64,000 nt of DNA. It comes from Schistocerca nitens. Its lineage: Eukaryota; Arthropoda; Insecta; Orthoptera; Acrididae. Below, piece by piece: positions 11,412 through 22,459 of the stretch. Every line of letters starts with the position of its first letter. Positions within the stretch are counted from its first letter, which is position 1. The stretch is taken from contig NC_064614.1 of assembly GCF_023898315.1 (NCBI RefSeq), positions 502,278,109 through 502,342,108 of the forward strand, written 5' to 3'. The notes under the pieces are model-generated. The model saw only the letters and a list, made by a program, of their open reading frames with translations. It was not told the DNA's origin and ran no database searches. The translations under genes and the position numbers were made by a program.

Positions 11412-12833
11412 CACTCCTGGAAATTGAAATAAGAACACCGTGAATTCATTGTCCCAGGAAGGGGAAACTTTATTGACACAATCCAGGGGTCAGATACATC
11501 ACATGATCACACTGACAGAACCACAGGCACATAGACACAGGCAACAGAGCATGCACAATGTCGGCACTAGTACAGTGTATATCCACCTTTCGCAGCAATG
11601 CAGGCTGCTATTCTCCCATGGAGACGATCGTAGAGATGCTGGATGTAGTCCTGTGGAACGGCTTGCCATGCCATTTCCACCTGGCGCCTCAGTTGGACCA
11701 GCGTTCGTGCTGGACGTGCAGACCGCGTGAGACGACGCTTCATCCAGTCCCAAACATGCTCAATGGGGGACAGATCCGGAGATCTTGCTGGCCATGGTAG
11801 TTGACTTACACCTTCTAGAGCACGTTGGGTGGCACGGGATACATGCGGACGTGCATTGTCCTGTTGGAACAGCAAGTTCCCTTGCCGGTCTAGGAATGGT
11901 AGAACGATGGGTTCGATGACGGTTTGGATGTACCGTGCACTATTCAGTGTCCCCTCGACGATCACCAGTGGTGTACGGCCAGTGTAGGAGATCGTTCCCC
12001 ACACCATGATGCCGGGTGTTGGCCCTGTGTGCCTCGGTCGTATGCAGTCCTGATTGTGGCGCTCACCTGCACGGCGCCAAACACGCATACGACCATCATT
12101 GGCACCAAGGCAGAAGCGACTCTCATCGCTGAAGACGACACGTCTCCATTCGTCCCTCCATTCACGCCTGTCGCGACACCACTGGAGGCGGGCTGCACGA
12201 TGTTGGGGCGTGAGCGGAAGACGGCCTAACGGTGTGCGGGACCGTAGCCAAGCTTCACGGAGACGGTTGCGAATGGTCCTCGCCGATACCCCAGGAGCAA
12301 CAGTGTCCCTAATTTGCTGGGAAGTGGCGGTGCGGTCCCCTACGGCACTGCGTAGGATCCTACGGTCTTGGCGTGCATCCGTGCGTCGCTGCGGTCCGGT
12401 CCCAGGTCGACGGGCACGTGCACCTTCCACCGACCACTGGCGACAACATCGATGTACTGTGGAGACCTCACGCCCCACGTGTTGAGCAATTCGGCGGTAC
12501 GTCCACCCGGCCTCCCGCATGCCCACTATACGCCCTCGCTCAAAGTCCGTCACCTGCACATACGGTTCACGTCCACGCTGTCGCGGCATGCTACCAGTGT
12601 TAAAGACTGCGATGGAGCTCCGTATGCCACGGCAAACTGGCTGACACTGACGGCGGCGGTGCACAAATGCTGCGCAGCTAGCGCCATTCGACGGCCAACA
12701 CCGCGGGTCCTGGTGTGTCCGCTGTGCCGTGCGTGTGATCATTGCTTGTACAGCCCTCTCGCAGTGTCCGGAGCAAGTATGGTGGGTCTGACACACCGGT
12801 GTCAATGTGTTCTTTTTTCCATTTCCAGGAGTG
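11412..12833 (-). mobile_element. Tc1-like DNA transposon C, near-intact
   Basis: A 1,422-bp element bounded by cactcctggaaattgaaat and its inverted form ending ccaggagtg, with TA at 11,410-11,411 and 12,834-12,835. The twin copy D at 35,993-37,414 has exactly the same length in the opposite orientation and very few differences. It is inserted in the AT-rich tandem array. The GC-rich body contrasts sharply with the flanks. Confidence 0.95.
11567..12589 (-). CDS. Tc1-like transposase, intact 340-residue frame (element C)
   Basis: A cut-and-paste transposase expected to bind its terminal repeats and insert at TA in the nucleus. I chose the ATG at 12,589 (MPRQRGRE): the longer open frame upstream begins at a TTG (12,805) and is not shared by twin D. 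Residues about 10-60 form a helix-turn-helix (FERGRIVGMREAGWTYRRIA, GREVSTVHRCCRQW). A second DNA-binding part is RTIRNRLREA. The DDE core has FSDESRF, then FQQDNARPH, then PIEHVWD. I count 32 residues between the second Asp and the Glu, against 34 in classical Tc1. All three acidic residues are present. The frame reads through to GGYTLY, five residues beyond the twin. Activity is unproven. Confidence 0.88.
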   Translation of the reverse strand: MPRQRGREPYVQVTDFERGRIVGMREAGWTYRRIAQHVGREVSTVHRCCRQWSVEGARARRPGTGPQRRTDARQDRRILRSAVGDRTATSQQIRDTVAPGVSARTIRNRLREAWLRSRTPLGRLPLTPQHRAARLQWCRDRREWRDEWRRVVFSDESRFCLGANDGRMRVWRRAGERHNQDCIRPRHTGPTPGIMVWGTISYTGRTPLVIVEGTLNSARYIQTVIEPIVLPFLDRQGNLLFQQDNARPHVSRATQRALEGVSQLPWPARSPDLSPIEHVWDWMKRRLTRSARPARTLVQLRRQVEMAWQAVPQDYIQHLYDRLHGRIAACIAAKGGYTLY

Positions 12834-13283
12834 TATTTATACGTTATAAATATTTAAAACATGAAGCCTATGTCTGTTCGAACATTCGTTAGAGCATCGT
12901 GTAAAAATATGATATAAATCGATAAAATCCTTTCGGAGAGTTTTGGTAACAATGTTTTCCCTTTATATATTATATACATTTATATGTTATAAATAAAAAA
13001 ATACGTAGCCTATGTTTGTTAGATTATCGCATAAAAATATGAAGCAAACCGATCAAGTACTTCTGTAGATTTTTGGCAACAATGTTAAACAATGGCCTTC
13101 TTTATATAGTAATGTAGATAGATTAAAAATATGTACCTTATGCCCATCTGAATGTTCATTAGAATAGATATATAAATATATGCATACGTATATACTTAAT
13201 ATAGAAAGGAAAAATATTGACATTAGGTTGTCGTTGATGTATCAGTGTGCTGAAAGTATGTTGCAGATGACAACCAAAAGGTC

Positions 13284-13700
13284 ATGAATTAAAATGATAC
13301 GGCACTTCAGACCAACACTACTGGCTGTTGCGCCTTATGCCATGCGACACTCAGTTTGGTATCCTATAACTGTCTGGTGCGTCTCCGGACACGCACTGAA
13401 TGGTCATCGAGCTCTGTTCGAAATGGGACTCTTCAATGAAGACAATTCTACTCCAGTCAGTGAGATTCGAGGCCGAAGCACAGCGGTAAGTCGACGATAC
13501 TCAACTCTCCATTTTGTTTCCCCTCCTGGCAAGATATCCTGGGCTTCTTTTCAGCTAGATAATGTCCTCCTGCACATGGCGAGAGTATTTATTGCTTGTT
13601 TACATGCCTACCAAACCCAAGGTTGTCGGATCTCACCCCAATTGAGAACGTTTGCAGAATTACGGGCATGGTCGTCCAGCTTGGGATTTTGATGGTCTAA
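13284..13700 (+). pseudogene. Tc1-like transposase fragment
   Basis: A partial transposase core. ISWASFQLDNVLLHMARV corresponds to the family's FQQDNARPHxARV, and a shifted frame gives SDLTPIENV, the SPDLxPIENxW motif. N- and C-terminal parts and terminal repeats are not visible. Clearly inactive. Confidence 0.55.
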
Positions 13701-13724
13701 CGTACCAAGTGGACAGAATTTGGT

Positions 13725-13830
13725 GTTTCAATCAGTCCTGAGGCTGCAAATGCACGCAGTTCACTCCAGTGAACACTCCTTGCCGCTCCTGTGCCGTGCG
13801 AGCATTTGCAGCCACAGGAATGATTGAAAC
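13725..13830. repeat. Imperfect inverted repeat / hairpin
   Basis: A 29-bp arm (13,725-13,753, starting gtttcaatcagtcctg) pairs with 13,802-13,830 with two mismatches. The 48-bp loop holds a second small palindrome (gttcactccagtgaac). It may be a fold-back relic of the preceding Tc1 fragment. Confidence 0.75.
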
Positions 13831-13935
13831 GCTGCAGAAGCGAACATTAACAACTGTCCACTGCAGTAGACGTGCGAACCACAGGGTTAAGAACCGTGTC
13901 CCGTCTTTGTAATGTCCAAGGGACCACAATAAATC

Positions 13936-15145
13936 GCAGTGAGTTCAGAGTAGTTATTGTCTTTGAATCAAAGAGTCATTTCTGTTCGTCTCTTTGCGTA
14001 TTTATTTCAGTTACCTTTCGTACTACACTGTAGCATTTATTTATATGTGTGGTCCAAGTTTCATTGAGCTTCTTTACTTGGCAGTGACAAATAGTGCGAA
14101 AGTTACTTTCGTCCTTAAGTTTTACACCTCACTGTATTTAGTGAAATCGCTCAAAACCAAAATATGGATGGCCCAATACGAATTAGAATCGCCAGTCCAA
14201 TATCTAGCCACTGCGCCACGTTGCTCGGTAACGAGGCGTTGAAAGCATGATGAGAAGTCGCAATACACGGTAATGCTCACCGACAGCGTGGTACTAGTAC
14301 ATAGAAAACCACATGAGATGTTATACCCCAATAACATACATGGCACCACTAAGGTAGCTAACAGAGGTGTTCACGGATGGGGATATTTATGTGGAATAGA
14401 ATGCGACCTTTGATACAAATGCCATCATCTGTCCTGGGAGAACGATCACATGCATCCATTTTTTCACCTAGAGCGACTCCAGGTGACTTGTACTTTCAGC
14501 ATATAATCGACCAGCCCATTACTCCCAGACTGTGAACACTCCACTTACATGACAGTGCTTGTGAGGCCCGGCAAATCACCCACTCTCAGTTATATTCTGC
14601 GTATCTGGGATACTATACTCATATAGTGAGGCGTGCTCATCTTGCACCTTGCTCTGCCTGATCTCCATAACTGGCAGTGCCTATGGCTCTTCAATGCTTT
14701 CGGTGTCTCACAGACGTCATGGCATGAAGAGCTGCTGCCGCCATCAGAGCAAAAGGGCTGGATATTGAACACCATTATTCCAGTGTATCCAATACAGTTG
14801 CTCGTCAGTGTATGTTTGACCTTACTTTATTAAAGCGTTTCTCATCATTTTTTTTTTCTTTCAGAGCACACCAGAGTATTCTTAAAACTTTCACGACATC
14901 CCTGCGCGTGTTTTTTTTCCCTAGATGCGAAAAAACAAACTCATAAAGTACATATAAACATTTTTATTATGGAATGACTAAGAGATATACATTTTACAAA
15001 TTTATTGCGTAAAACAGTTGAATAGGAACATAGGATAGTAGGAATAATATATTAGCGAAATTTAGCATACAGCGCTGCCATCTCAGTTACAACGGGTACT
15101 GAGTCGGACTAAGCTTGGATGACAGATACTTGTATGACATTCCCT
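13936..15145. other. No clearly recognisable feature
   Basis: Short random frames. A stretch near 14,500-14,800 could be decayed transposase but lacks a diagnostic motif. T homopolymers lie at about 14,848-14,856 and 14,912-14,919. Confidence 0.35.
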
Positions 15146-15152
15146 GATGTAG

Positions 15153-15177
15153 TGTTTGTGTGTGTGTGTGTGTGTGT
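15153..15177. repeat. (TG)n microsatellite
   Basis: A short TG tract in the 15,150-15,185 region, followed by degenerate TG repeats. Confidence 0.9.
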
Positions 15178-15179
15178 TT

Positions 15180-16243
15180 GTGTTTGTGAGAGAATGTGTA
15201 AAGGTGTTCTTTCGCATTGTTTGCAATCTGATGTTTTCAACGTGCCAGATATCTGGAGAACGTACTGGCCTCTGTATCGAGGTAGGTCAGAGTACCATGG
15301 GGAACATGCAGCCTTGTGTTGTTTTGTTGAAATATGTCATGGAGACTTTGAAGATAGGGCATAGCCAATGGCCTTACATATCAGAAATGTAACGTATACT
15401 GTCCACACTACCAGCTATGCGAACGAGAGGTGATGGTGTTGCGTAATCCAGTCCCATATCATACTGTCACGCAGGTGCTGGGCACGTATTATGAATGACG
15501 AATGATAAATGTAATCTGACAACATCCGGTCTTCATGGATCCTTAACACATGGTTTCATGCGTGACGATTTTGAATATACAGCTGGGAGTTCTCTGCACC
15601 TCTGTCTGTGCGCCTCTTCCTGCTGTCAGGTCAATCTGGTCAAGGGGAGTCACTACAATAGTGGCCATGCTGATTGTTCATGGTTCTCTAGATGTTGTCA
15701 CACTGACCATGCGGATACCTGCATTTCCTGACACAGGGTGCAGGGTGCGTGACGTGGCTTTATCCTGCTCGGCATACCGAAAAATATATCTGTTTTGTTG
15801 TGAACTGGTCATGAAGGAGCCATCGATTCGACACTTGCTGATAGTAGTATGATCCAATAATTTGGACCTATTAACAGCTGTCTCAGTAGGCCAAGACCAT
15901 GCCACTGTCTTAGTACACAAAAGGCTGGCACACGTTTCTCTTTCTTATACGGACATGACACGATATTCTCACAAACCACCAACATCCAAGTTCCATTTTT
16001 GAATGAGAAATCCGCTGCGTAATCTTTACTAATATACACAGCATAGAGGGCGTTACTGTTGCTTACGATGTGATGTTGTGTCGAAAGGTTAATCATTTGC
16101 ATATTGAAGCATGCACCGCATTCCATGCCAGTTTGATGTTCGTTGCAGGCTGTCTTCATGGTACTGCACTTTAATGACCAGCAGTGTAGATACACAGTGT
16201 CTTTTGACTTGAGAGGGCGATTTATGTGTGATTATGTGGCTTA
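15180..16243 (-). pseudogene. Tc1-like transposase remnant, minus strand
   Basis: Reverse-complement reading gives YATPSPLVRIAGSVDSIRY, then a frame-shifted FQQNNTRLHVP (family FQQDNARPH), then RPVRSPDIWHVENI (family SPDLSPIENxW), in the correct order for a Tc1 core. Higher coordinates should hold the N-terminus but are too decayed to read confidently. The RTE-like LINE at 16,254 interrupts or abuts its upstream side. Confidence 0.55.
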
Positions 16244-16253
16244 GTTGTTGGCA

Positions 16254-18329
16254 CCCCACATGAACCATGGACCTTGCCGTTGGTGGGGAGGCTTGCGTGC
16301 CTCAGCGATACAGATAGCCGTAGTACAATAGATGAAGAATGGGTAGCTTTGAGAGATTAAATAGTAAAGGCAACAGAGAACCGAGCAGGTAAAAAGACGA
16401 GAGCTAGCAGAAATCCTTAGGTAACAGAAGAAATATTGAATTTAATTGGTGAAAGGAGAAAATATAAAAATGCAGTAAATGAAGCATGCAAAAAGGAATG
16501 CAAACGTCTAAAAAATGAGATCGACAGGAAGTGCAAAATGGCTAAGCAGGGATTGCTAGAGGACAAATGTAAGGATGTAGAGGCATATATCACTAGGGGT
16601 AATACAGATACTGATTACAGGAAAATTAAGGAGACCTTTGGAGAAAAGAGAACCATTTGAACGAATATCAAGAACTCAGATGGAAACTCAGTTCTAAGAA
16701 ATGAAGGGAAAGCAGAAAGGTGGAAGGAGTATACAGAGGGTCTATACAAGGTCAATGTACTTGAGAACAATATTATGGAAATGGAAGAGGATGTAGACGT
16801 AGATGAAATGGGAGATGTGATACTGCATGAAGAGTTTGACAGAGCACTGAAAGATCTAAGTCGAAACAAGAGCCCGTGAGTAGACAATATTCCATTAGAA
16901 CTCCTGATAGCCTTGGGAGAGCCAGCCCTGACAAAACTCTACCACCTGGTGAGCAGGATGTATGAGACAGGCGAAATACCCTCAGACTTCAAGAAGAATA
17001 TAATAATTCCAATCCCAAAGACAGCAAGTGTTGACAGATGTGAAAATTACCGAACTATCAGTTTATTTAGACACGGCTGCAAAATACTAACAAGAATTCT
17101 TTACAGCCGAATGGAAACACTGATAGAAGCCGACCTCGGGGTAGATCAGTCTGGATTCCGTATAAATGTTGGAACATGTGAGGCAATACTGACTCTACGA
17201 CGTATCTTAAAATACAGATTAAGGAAAGGCAAACCTACGTTTCTAGCATTTGTAGACTTAGAGAAGGCTTTTGACAATATTGACTGGAATGCTCTCTTTC
17301 AAATTCTGAAGAATGTAGGAGTAAAATACAGAGAGCGGAAGTCTATTTACAATTTGTACAGAAACCAGATGGCAGTTATAAGAGTAGAGGGGCAGAAAGG
17401 GAATCAGTGGTTGGGAAGGGAGTGAGACAGGATTGTAGCCTATCCCCGATGTTATTCAATCTGTATATTGAACAAGTAGTAAAGGAAACAAAAGAAACAT
17501 TCACAGTTGGAATTAAATTCCATGGAGAAGAAATAAAAACTTTGAGGTTCGCCGATGACACTGTAATTCTGTCAGAGACAGCAAAGGACCTGGAAGAGCA
17601 GTTGAACGGAACGGACAGTGTCTTGAAAGGAGGATGTAAGATGAACATCAACAAAAGAAAAACGAGGATAATGGAATGTAGTCGAATTAAATCGGGCGAT
17701 GCTGAGGGAATTAGATTAGGAAATGAGACACTTAAAGTAGTAAATGTGTTTCTCTATTTGGGGAGCAAAATAACTGTTGATGGTCGAAGTAGAGAGGATA
17801 TAAAATGTAGACTGGCAATGGCAAGGAAATCGTTTCTGAAGAAGAGAAATTTGTTAACAACGAGTATAGATTTAAATGTCAGGAAGTCGTTTCTGAAAGT
17901 ATTTGTGTGGAATGTAACCATGTATGGAAGTGAAACATGGACGGTAAATAGTTTAGACAAGAAGAGAATAGAAGCTTTCGAAATGTGGTGCTACAGAAGA
18001 ATGCTGTAGATTAAATGGGTATATCACATATCTAATGAGGTGGTATTGAATAGAATTGGGGTGAAGAGAAATTTGTGGCACAATTTGACTAGAAGAAGAG
18101 ATCGGTTACAGGACATGCTCTGAGGCATCAAGAGATCACCAATTTAGTATTGGAGGGCAGAGTGGAGGGTAAAAATCGTAGAGGGAGACCAAGAGATGAA
18201 TACACTAAGCATATTCAGAAGGATGTAGGTTGCAGTAGGGAGATGAAGAATCTTGCACAGGACTGAGTAGCATGGAGAGCTGCATCAAATCTATCTCTGG
18301 ATTGAGGACCACAACAACAACAAAAAACT
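16254..18329 (+). mobile_element. RTE/BovB-like non-LTR retrotransposon (LINE)
   Basis: A perfect 10-bp target-site duplication, gttgttggca, lies at 16,244-16,253 and 18,330-18,339. The 5' end has the conserved leader (ccatggaccttgccgttggt, 16,265-16,284). The 3' end is an AAC-rich tail. The leader is followed almost at once by mid-ORF sequence, so the endonuclease part is missing through an internal deletion. Confidence 0.85.
16436..18270 (+). pseudogene. Reverse transcriptase of an RTE/BovB-like LINE, broken
   Basis: It encodes the part after the endonuclease. A basic linker (EACKKECKRLKNEIDRK) is followed by RT segments IPIPKT, ENYRTISL, DQSGFR, FVDLEKAFD, GVRQDCSLSPMLFNLY, the catalytic RFADDTV and FLYLGSKI. 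The C-terminus has YGSETW and EAFEMWCYRRML, typical of BovB/RTE-like LINEs. Breaks: stops at 16,658 and 16,877, a frameshift near 17,405, and a stop at 18,007, after which IKWVYHISNEVVLNRIG continues. The RT catalytic Asp pair survives, but the protein cannot be made whole. Confidence 0.85.
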
Positions 18330-18965
18330 GTTGTTGGCAGGATGCACAAGTGTTCTATCAAATTGCAGATTGTCGCCAGGAGGTAGTCGCGTAGCAAACT
18401 GGACGTCTCGTACGATATTTACGTCGTTGTGCCCCAGCTCACTTGCACTATCTGGTAAAAAGTGTCCAGACACCCCTTTGTATTGCATAAATGAACTCTA
18501 GATACCCAGCAGTATAAAAGGAGGTGAGGTTTTCTGTCGTAAGTAGAGAAGCACTAACATCAGAACTGGCCGGTTATGAGAGCTCAAAGACTTCGAACGT
18601 GGACTAGTCGTTGGATGTCATGTAAGTAACAGTCCATCATGGACAGTTCAACCCTCCCAAAGTTACCGAAATCGACTGTTGGTGATGTGACTGTGAAGTG
18701 GAAACGGAACGGAACAATCACAGCTAAAGCAAGACCAGACAAGGACTGTCAGGCATAGTGGAGACTAGTTGTAAAAAATCATCAAATGAGCAGAAGTCAT
18801 TGTGAGTTCCAATGTGCTACCAGCAGTCCAACTAGCGAAATTACTGTGCGTAAGTAGTTAAAAAGAATGTACAGTGGTCGATCAGCTTCCTATAAGCCAC
18901 ACTTTTCTGACGTCAGTGCTAAGCGACGAATGAGGTGGCGAAAATACCGACGTCATTGGACGGTC

Positions 18966-19207
18966 GCCCCCGGTAGCTGAGTGGTCAGCGCGACAGAATG
19001 TCAATCCTAAGGGCACGGGTTCGATTCCCGCCTGGCTCGGAGATTTTTCTCCGCTCAGGGACTGGGTGATTTGTTGTCATAATCCTCATCATTTTCATCC
19101 CCATCGACGCACAAGTCACCGAGGTGGCGTCAAATCGAAAGACTTGCACCCGGCGAACGGTCCACCCGACGGGAGGCCCTAGTCACACGACATTTACATT
19201 TATTTTA
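18966..19207 (+). repeat. SINE, family S2 (ccccggtagctgagtgg head)
   Basis: The head has an A-box-like tagctgagtgg and a B box ggttcgattcc (about 19,019-19,029). The body includes gggactgggtg, catcattttcatccccatcg and agacttgcacccggcg. The duplication is imperfect (tggac.gt on both sides). It is inserted between transposase codons HWT and VDY of element G. A second S2 copy is at 48,845-49,293. Confidence 0.88.
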
Positions 19208-19637
19208 CTGGACAGTGGACTACTGTAAACGATTGATTTGAAGTGAAGAATCATGATTTAGCCTGTGGAAATCCAATGGTATAAACTCACCTGCCACTAT
19301 ATGTAGTGATGACTGAAATACAGAAGAGTGGTTATTACAGTGTGGGGGTGTTTGGCGTGGTTAGGGTATGGTCCCGTTAGTGTGCTTAAAAAGTTCTGAA
19401 TGAGGAAGGATATGAGCACATTTTACAGCATTGTGTACTACGTACAATTCAGGAATAGTTTGGAGATGTTGATTGTTTGTATCATCATGACAATGGACTC
19501 TGTTATACACTGAGGTGGCAAAAGTTGTGTAATAGCTGTATGCAGATATACAGATGGCGGCAGTATCGCGGACACAAGATATAGAAGGGCGGTGCATTGA
19601 CGAAGCTGTCATTTGCACTCAGGTGATTAATATGAAA

Positions 19638-20853
19638 ATGGCAAACACTATGTGAATTAACACACTTTGAATGCAGACTGGTAGTTGGAGCTAGGAAAAT
19701 TTCGAGAGTTCAATATTATGAGATCCACAGTGTCAAGAGTGTACTGAGAATACCAAATTTCAGCCATTACCTCTCACCATGAACAACCCACGGGTGGACG
19801 GCTTTCACTTAACGACCGAGAGCAGCGGCGTTTGCCTACAGTTGTCACTGTTACCAAATAAGCAAAACTGCGAGCAATAACAGCAGAAATCAAAGAGAGG
19901 TGTACAATGAACGTGTCCATTAGGAGCTATGTCAGCAGACGACCGACGCGAGTCCTCTGCTAACAGCACGACGTCGCGTGCAGTACCTCTCCTGGTGCAG
20001 TGACCATATAGGTTGGACCCTAGACGACTGGAAAGCAGTGGTCTGGTCAGATGAGTCCTTGTTTCAGTTGGTAAGAGCTGATGGTAAGGTCCGAGTGTGG
20101 TAGATCCCATAAAGCAATGGACCCAAGTTATCAAGAAGGCACTGTGCAAGTTGGTGGTGGCTCCATTAATGGAGTGGCTTGTGTTTACATGGAATGGACT
20201 GGGTCTTCTGGTCCAACTGAAGTGATAATTGACTGGAATTGGTTGTGTTTGGCTACTTGGAGACCATTTGCAGCCAGACAAAATGGAATTTTTATGGGTT
20301 ACAATGCGCCATGTCACTGGGCAACAGCTGTTCACGATTGGTTTGAAGAACATTCTGTAGAGCGAATGATGTAGCCACTCAGATCACCCTACATTGGAAA
20401 TGGAAATGAGCGTCTGGCGTCATTGGCCGGGAGGCCCCTTACGGGGCAGGTCCGGCTGCCTTGGTGCACATTCGACGCCACATTGGGCGACCTGTACGTC
20501 GGATGGGGATGAAATGATGATGAAGACAACACAACACCCAGTCCCTGAGCGGAGGAAATCCCTGACCCAGCTGGGATTCGAACCCGGGCCCCTTAGGACG
20601 GCAGTCCCTCACGCTGACCATTCAGCTATCGGGGCCGACACCCGACATTTATAGCATCGAACATTTATGGAACAAATTCTAGGGGTCAGTTCGTGAACGA
20701 AATGCCGGATCGTCAACACTTTCGCAATTATGGACAGTTATAGAAGTAGCATGGCTCAGTATTTCTGCAGGTGACTTTTAACGACTTGTTGAGTCCATAC
20801 CACGTCGAGCTGCTGCACTACGCGGGGCAAAAGGAAGCCTGGCACGATATTAG
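19638..20853 (+). pseudogene. Tc1-like transposase pseudogene (element H)
   Basis: Segments: GWTLDDWKAVVWSDESLFQL (first catalytic Asp kept, about 20,010-20,070), GSINGVACVYMEWTG, and MGYNAPCHWA, where the family has QDNAPCH, so the second catalytic Asp is now Tyr. After the SINE, SPDIYSIEHLWNK (the Glu region) and a terminal GSLARY followed by tag at 20,851-20,853. Stops in the N-terminal part and the Asp change inactivate it. Confidence 0.75.
20396..20638 (-). repeat. tRNA-derived SINE (S2-related), minus strand
   Basis: Minus-strand tRNA-like head (ggccccgatagctgaatggt, B box ggttcgaatcc in reverse complement) with an S2-like body. The target-site duplication caccctacatt/cacccgacatt (one mismatch) lies at 20,385-20,395 and 20,639-20,649. 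It lies inside the SPD..IEHLW region of element H. Confidence 0.88.
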
Positions 20854-21134
20854 GAGATATCCCATGACTTTTGTCATATCAGTGTAAGCATCTGTGAAAC
20901 GATTGTTTGTGGACAACAACATTCCTGAAACGGATTGGCCTGGCTAGAGTCCCGACCTGAACTTTTGGACGAGAAAGTCAGCTTTTATCCAGACCCCAGT
21001 GCACCACAACACTACCTTATTTAATTTCAACTTCTGAGGCAGAGTGTGGTGCCATTCCTCAACACGGATTCAGAAATTTCATTGTAAGTGCTTCCAGCAG
21101 AGTTCAGGTCGTCATAAAGACGAAGAGTGGACAC

Positions 21135-22459
21135 TGCGGCGGCGCGGTTCTTTCCGTCCCTTTACGACGAACCTACACCTACCTGTGAACATTGTCTCAG
21201 CAGGCCATCAGTAGGAAAGCCGAGTGAAACCTACTGTAGTTCGACGTGAACCAGGCTGCAATTTAAGTCACTACTCTACGTTTCGGGAGAAAGTTTTCAC
21301 ACAAATGAAAGTTTGAAAATTTTGTCTTCAATTAATATATTCTGAAACTTAGGTGAACAAGTATCACTGCCAAGCCCGTGCTAGCCTTAACACAGTCACT
21401 CACAATCCCTTTCACTCACGTTAGCAAGTTTATTGTGTTGCATTTCCCGAAAACGTAATAGCTACAAAAATACGGATTGTTTTTGATTGAGAATGCTCGC
21501 CAAATATTAAGTCTGTCGGTACCTAATGCAGTCACAGTTTTTAGCCACCGACCTGCTCAATACGCCACGCGGAATTTGTCTTTTCTCGTCATAAAATTCA
21601 CTTAAAAATTCCGAAATTTCTACACACCCGTCGGAATAATTATGCCGTCACTTTACAATACTTTTGATGTATGAAACACTGCTAGATCTGGCAACTTATC
21701 ATTTCCATCGGAACTACTACTACACACGTCCGATCTATTTCATGGCTAGGCTCCGAGTCCTCCCTAGAATACTCTAAGTCTTCTCTATCAGTAGAGAAAG
21801 GCGCGGGAAGAATATTGCTTTACCATTGGTTAGTTTACTCAACAACCAATAGCAAAACAACATTCTCCTGCGACAATCCGCGCTTTTCCTCAATAACCAA
21901 TTGCAAAATAGTAAACCTAACGACTGCACTTTTTACCGACTTAATTATCTAATATTCTGAAGTTTTGCTTATGCATAAAGTTATTTACTATTGTTATTTA
22001 TATCTGAATTAACTTTCCCTTTACCACAAACTTACTTTACAAAACTGTTCTACAAAAATCCCCTTTGTCCATATCCATACGTCTTTGAAATGTTCCCACA
22101 CTAAATCCCACTACATAACTCGTTCAACAATTATCTTCATATTAACCTTAAACTACACTCACGTATCTTTCATACTGCTAAAACACATTTATAACATTTT
22201 ACATACACAAAAAGACATAATAACACTTTATGAAAACAGTAGAACAGTTTATGAAAAACATTCTATTAGTTTAGTGCACTCTAGTGGGCACAGTCGAAAC
22301 TAAAATCACAGTCCCCCTATCCAATATTGTCCTCTATCGGCTGATACATGAACTACGTACGCTTCCAGTCTCGCGTCACCATCCGTCACTATCCAGCTCT
22401 GACACACATTTCCCACTTAACCTCCTCCAAGGCAGGATCGTTATATTCGCTACGCCTCA
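21135..22459. mobile_element. Putative solo LTR (TG..CA, 4-bp duplication)
   Basis: The 1,325-bp insertion begins tgcggcgg and ends gcctca. It is bracketed by acac at 21,131-21,134 and 22,460-22,463. Host Tc1 sequence (..gaagagtggacac, then ..cactattaatg) continues on both sides, so an insertion here is secure; its identity as an LTR rests only on the TG..CA ends and the short duplication. No coding sequence was seen. Confidence 0.45.

Larger units (their letters stand above)
9706..13190. repeat. AT-rich tandem array, unit about 142 bp, split by two Tc1-like elements
   Basis: Seven diverged units share a motif like agcctatgt..ctgaatgttcattagagtat, then gtaaaaatatga, then ttttcgagatttttgg, then a TATA-rich spacer. 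The motif occurs near 9724, 9869, 10,011, 11,299, 12,865, 13,005 and 13,135. Once the Tc1-like insertions at 10,088-11,268 and 11,412-12,833 are subtracted, spacing is about 140-145 bp, except for a shortened unit at the first insertion and a truncated last one. I do not recognise the satellite family. Confidence 0.82.
19508..20884 (+). mobile_element. Tc1-like DNA transposon H nested in element G
   Basis: The left end cactgaggtggcaaaagttg and the right end tgacttttgtcatatcagtg are inverted repeats, with TA at 19,506-19,507 and 20,885-20,886. The host transposase sequence resumes directly after the right TA. It contains a SINE at 20,396-20,638. Confidence 0.88.
18570..21130 (+). pseudogene. 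Tc1-like transposase pseudogene (element G), in pieces
   Basis: Pieces in order: ELKDFERGLVVGCH (about 18,577-18,618); GRSASYKPHFSDVSAKRRMR, then WRKYRRHWT (about 18,871-18,960); after the SINE, VDYCKRL; then WGCFSW and GYGPVSVLK; HHDNG (about 19,487-19,501; in the family the motif is HHDNxxxH). After element H, VDNNIPETDWPG*SPDLN (about 20,909-20,963). Multiple stops and frameshifts. Confidence 0.7.

Noticed and set aside
12590-12805. N-terminal extension of the element C transposase to 412 residues
   Set aside because: The extension starts at TTG, is not open in twin D, and has no family similarity. The ATG at 12,589 gives the expected family N-terminus.
11924-12892. Several overlapping GC-rich open frames opposite the Tc1-like transposase (also mirrored at 35,970-37,386)
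   Set aside because: They are antisense or shifted shadows of the transposase; both copies show the same pattern because the DNA is the same.
9706-13190. CRISPR-like array
   Set aside because: Units are diverged and contiguous with no unique spacers, and the context is an animal genome.
15119-15392. Frames starting in the (TG)n tract
   Set aside because: The valine/cysteine runs are microsatellite translation.
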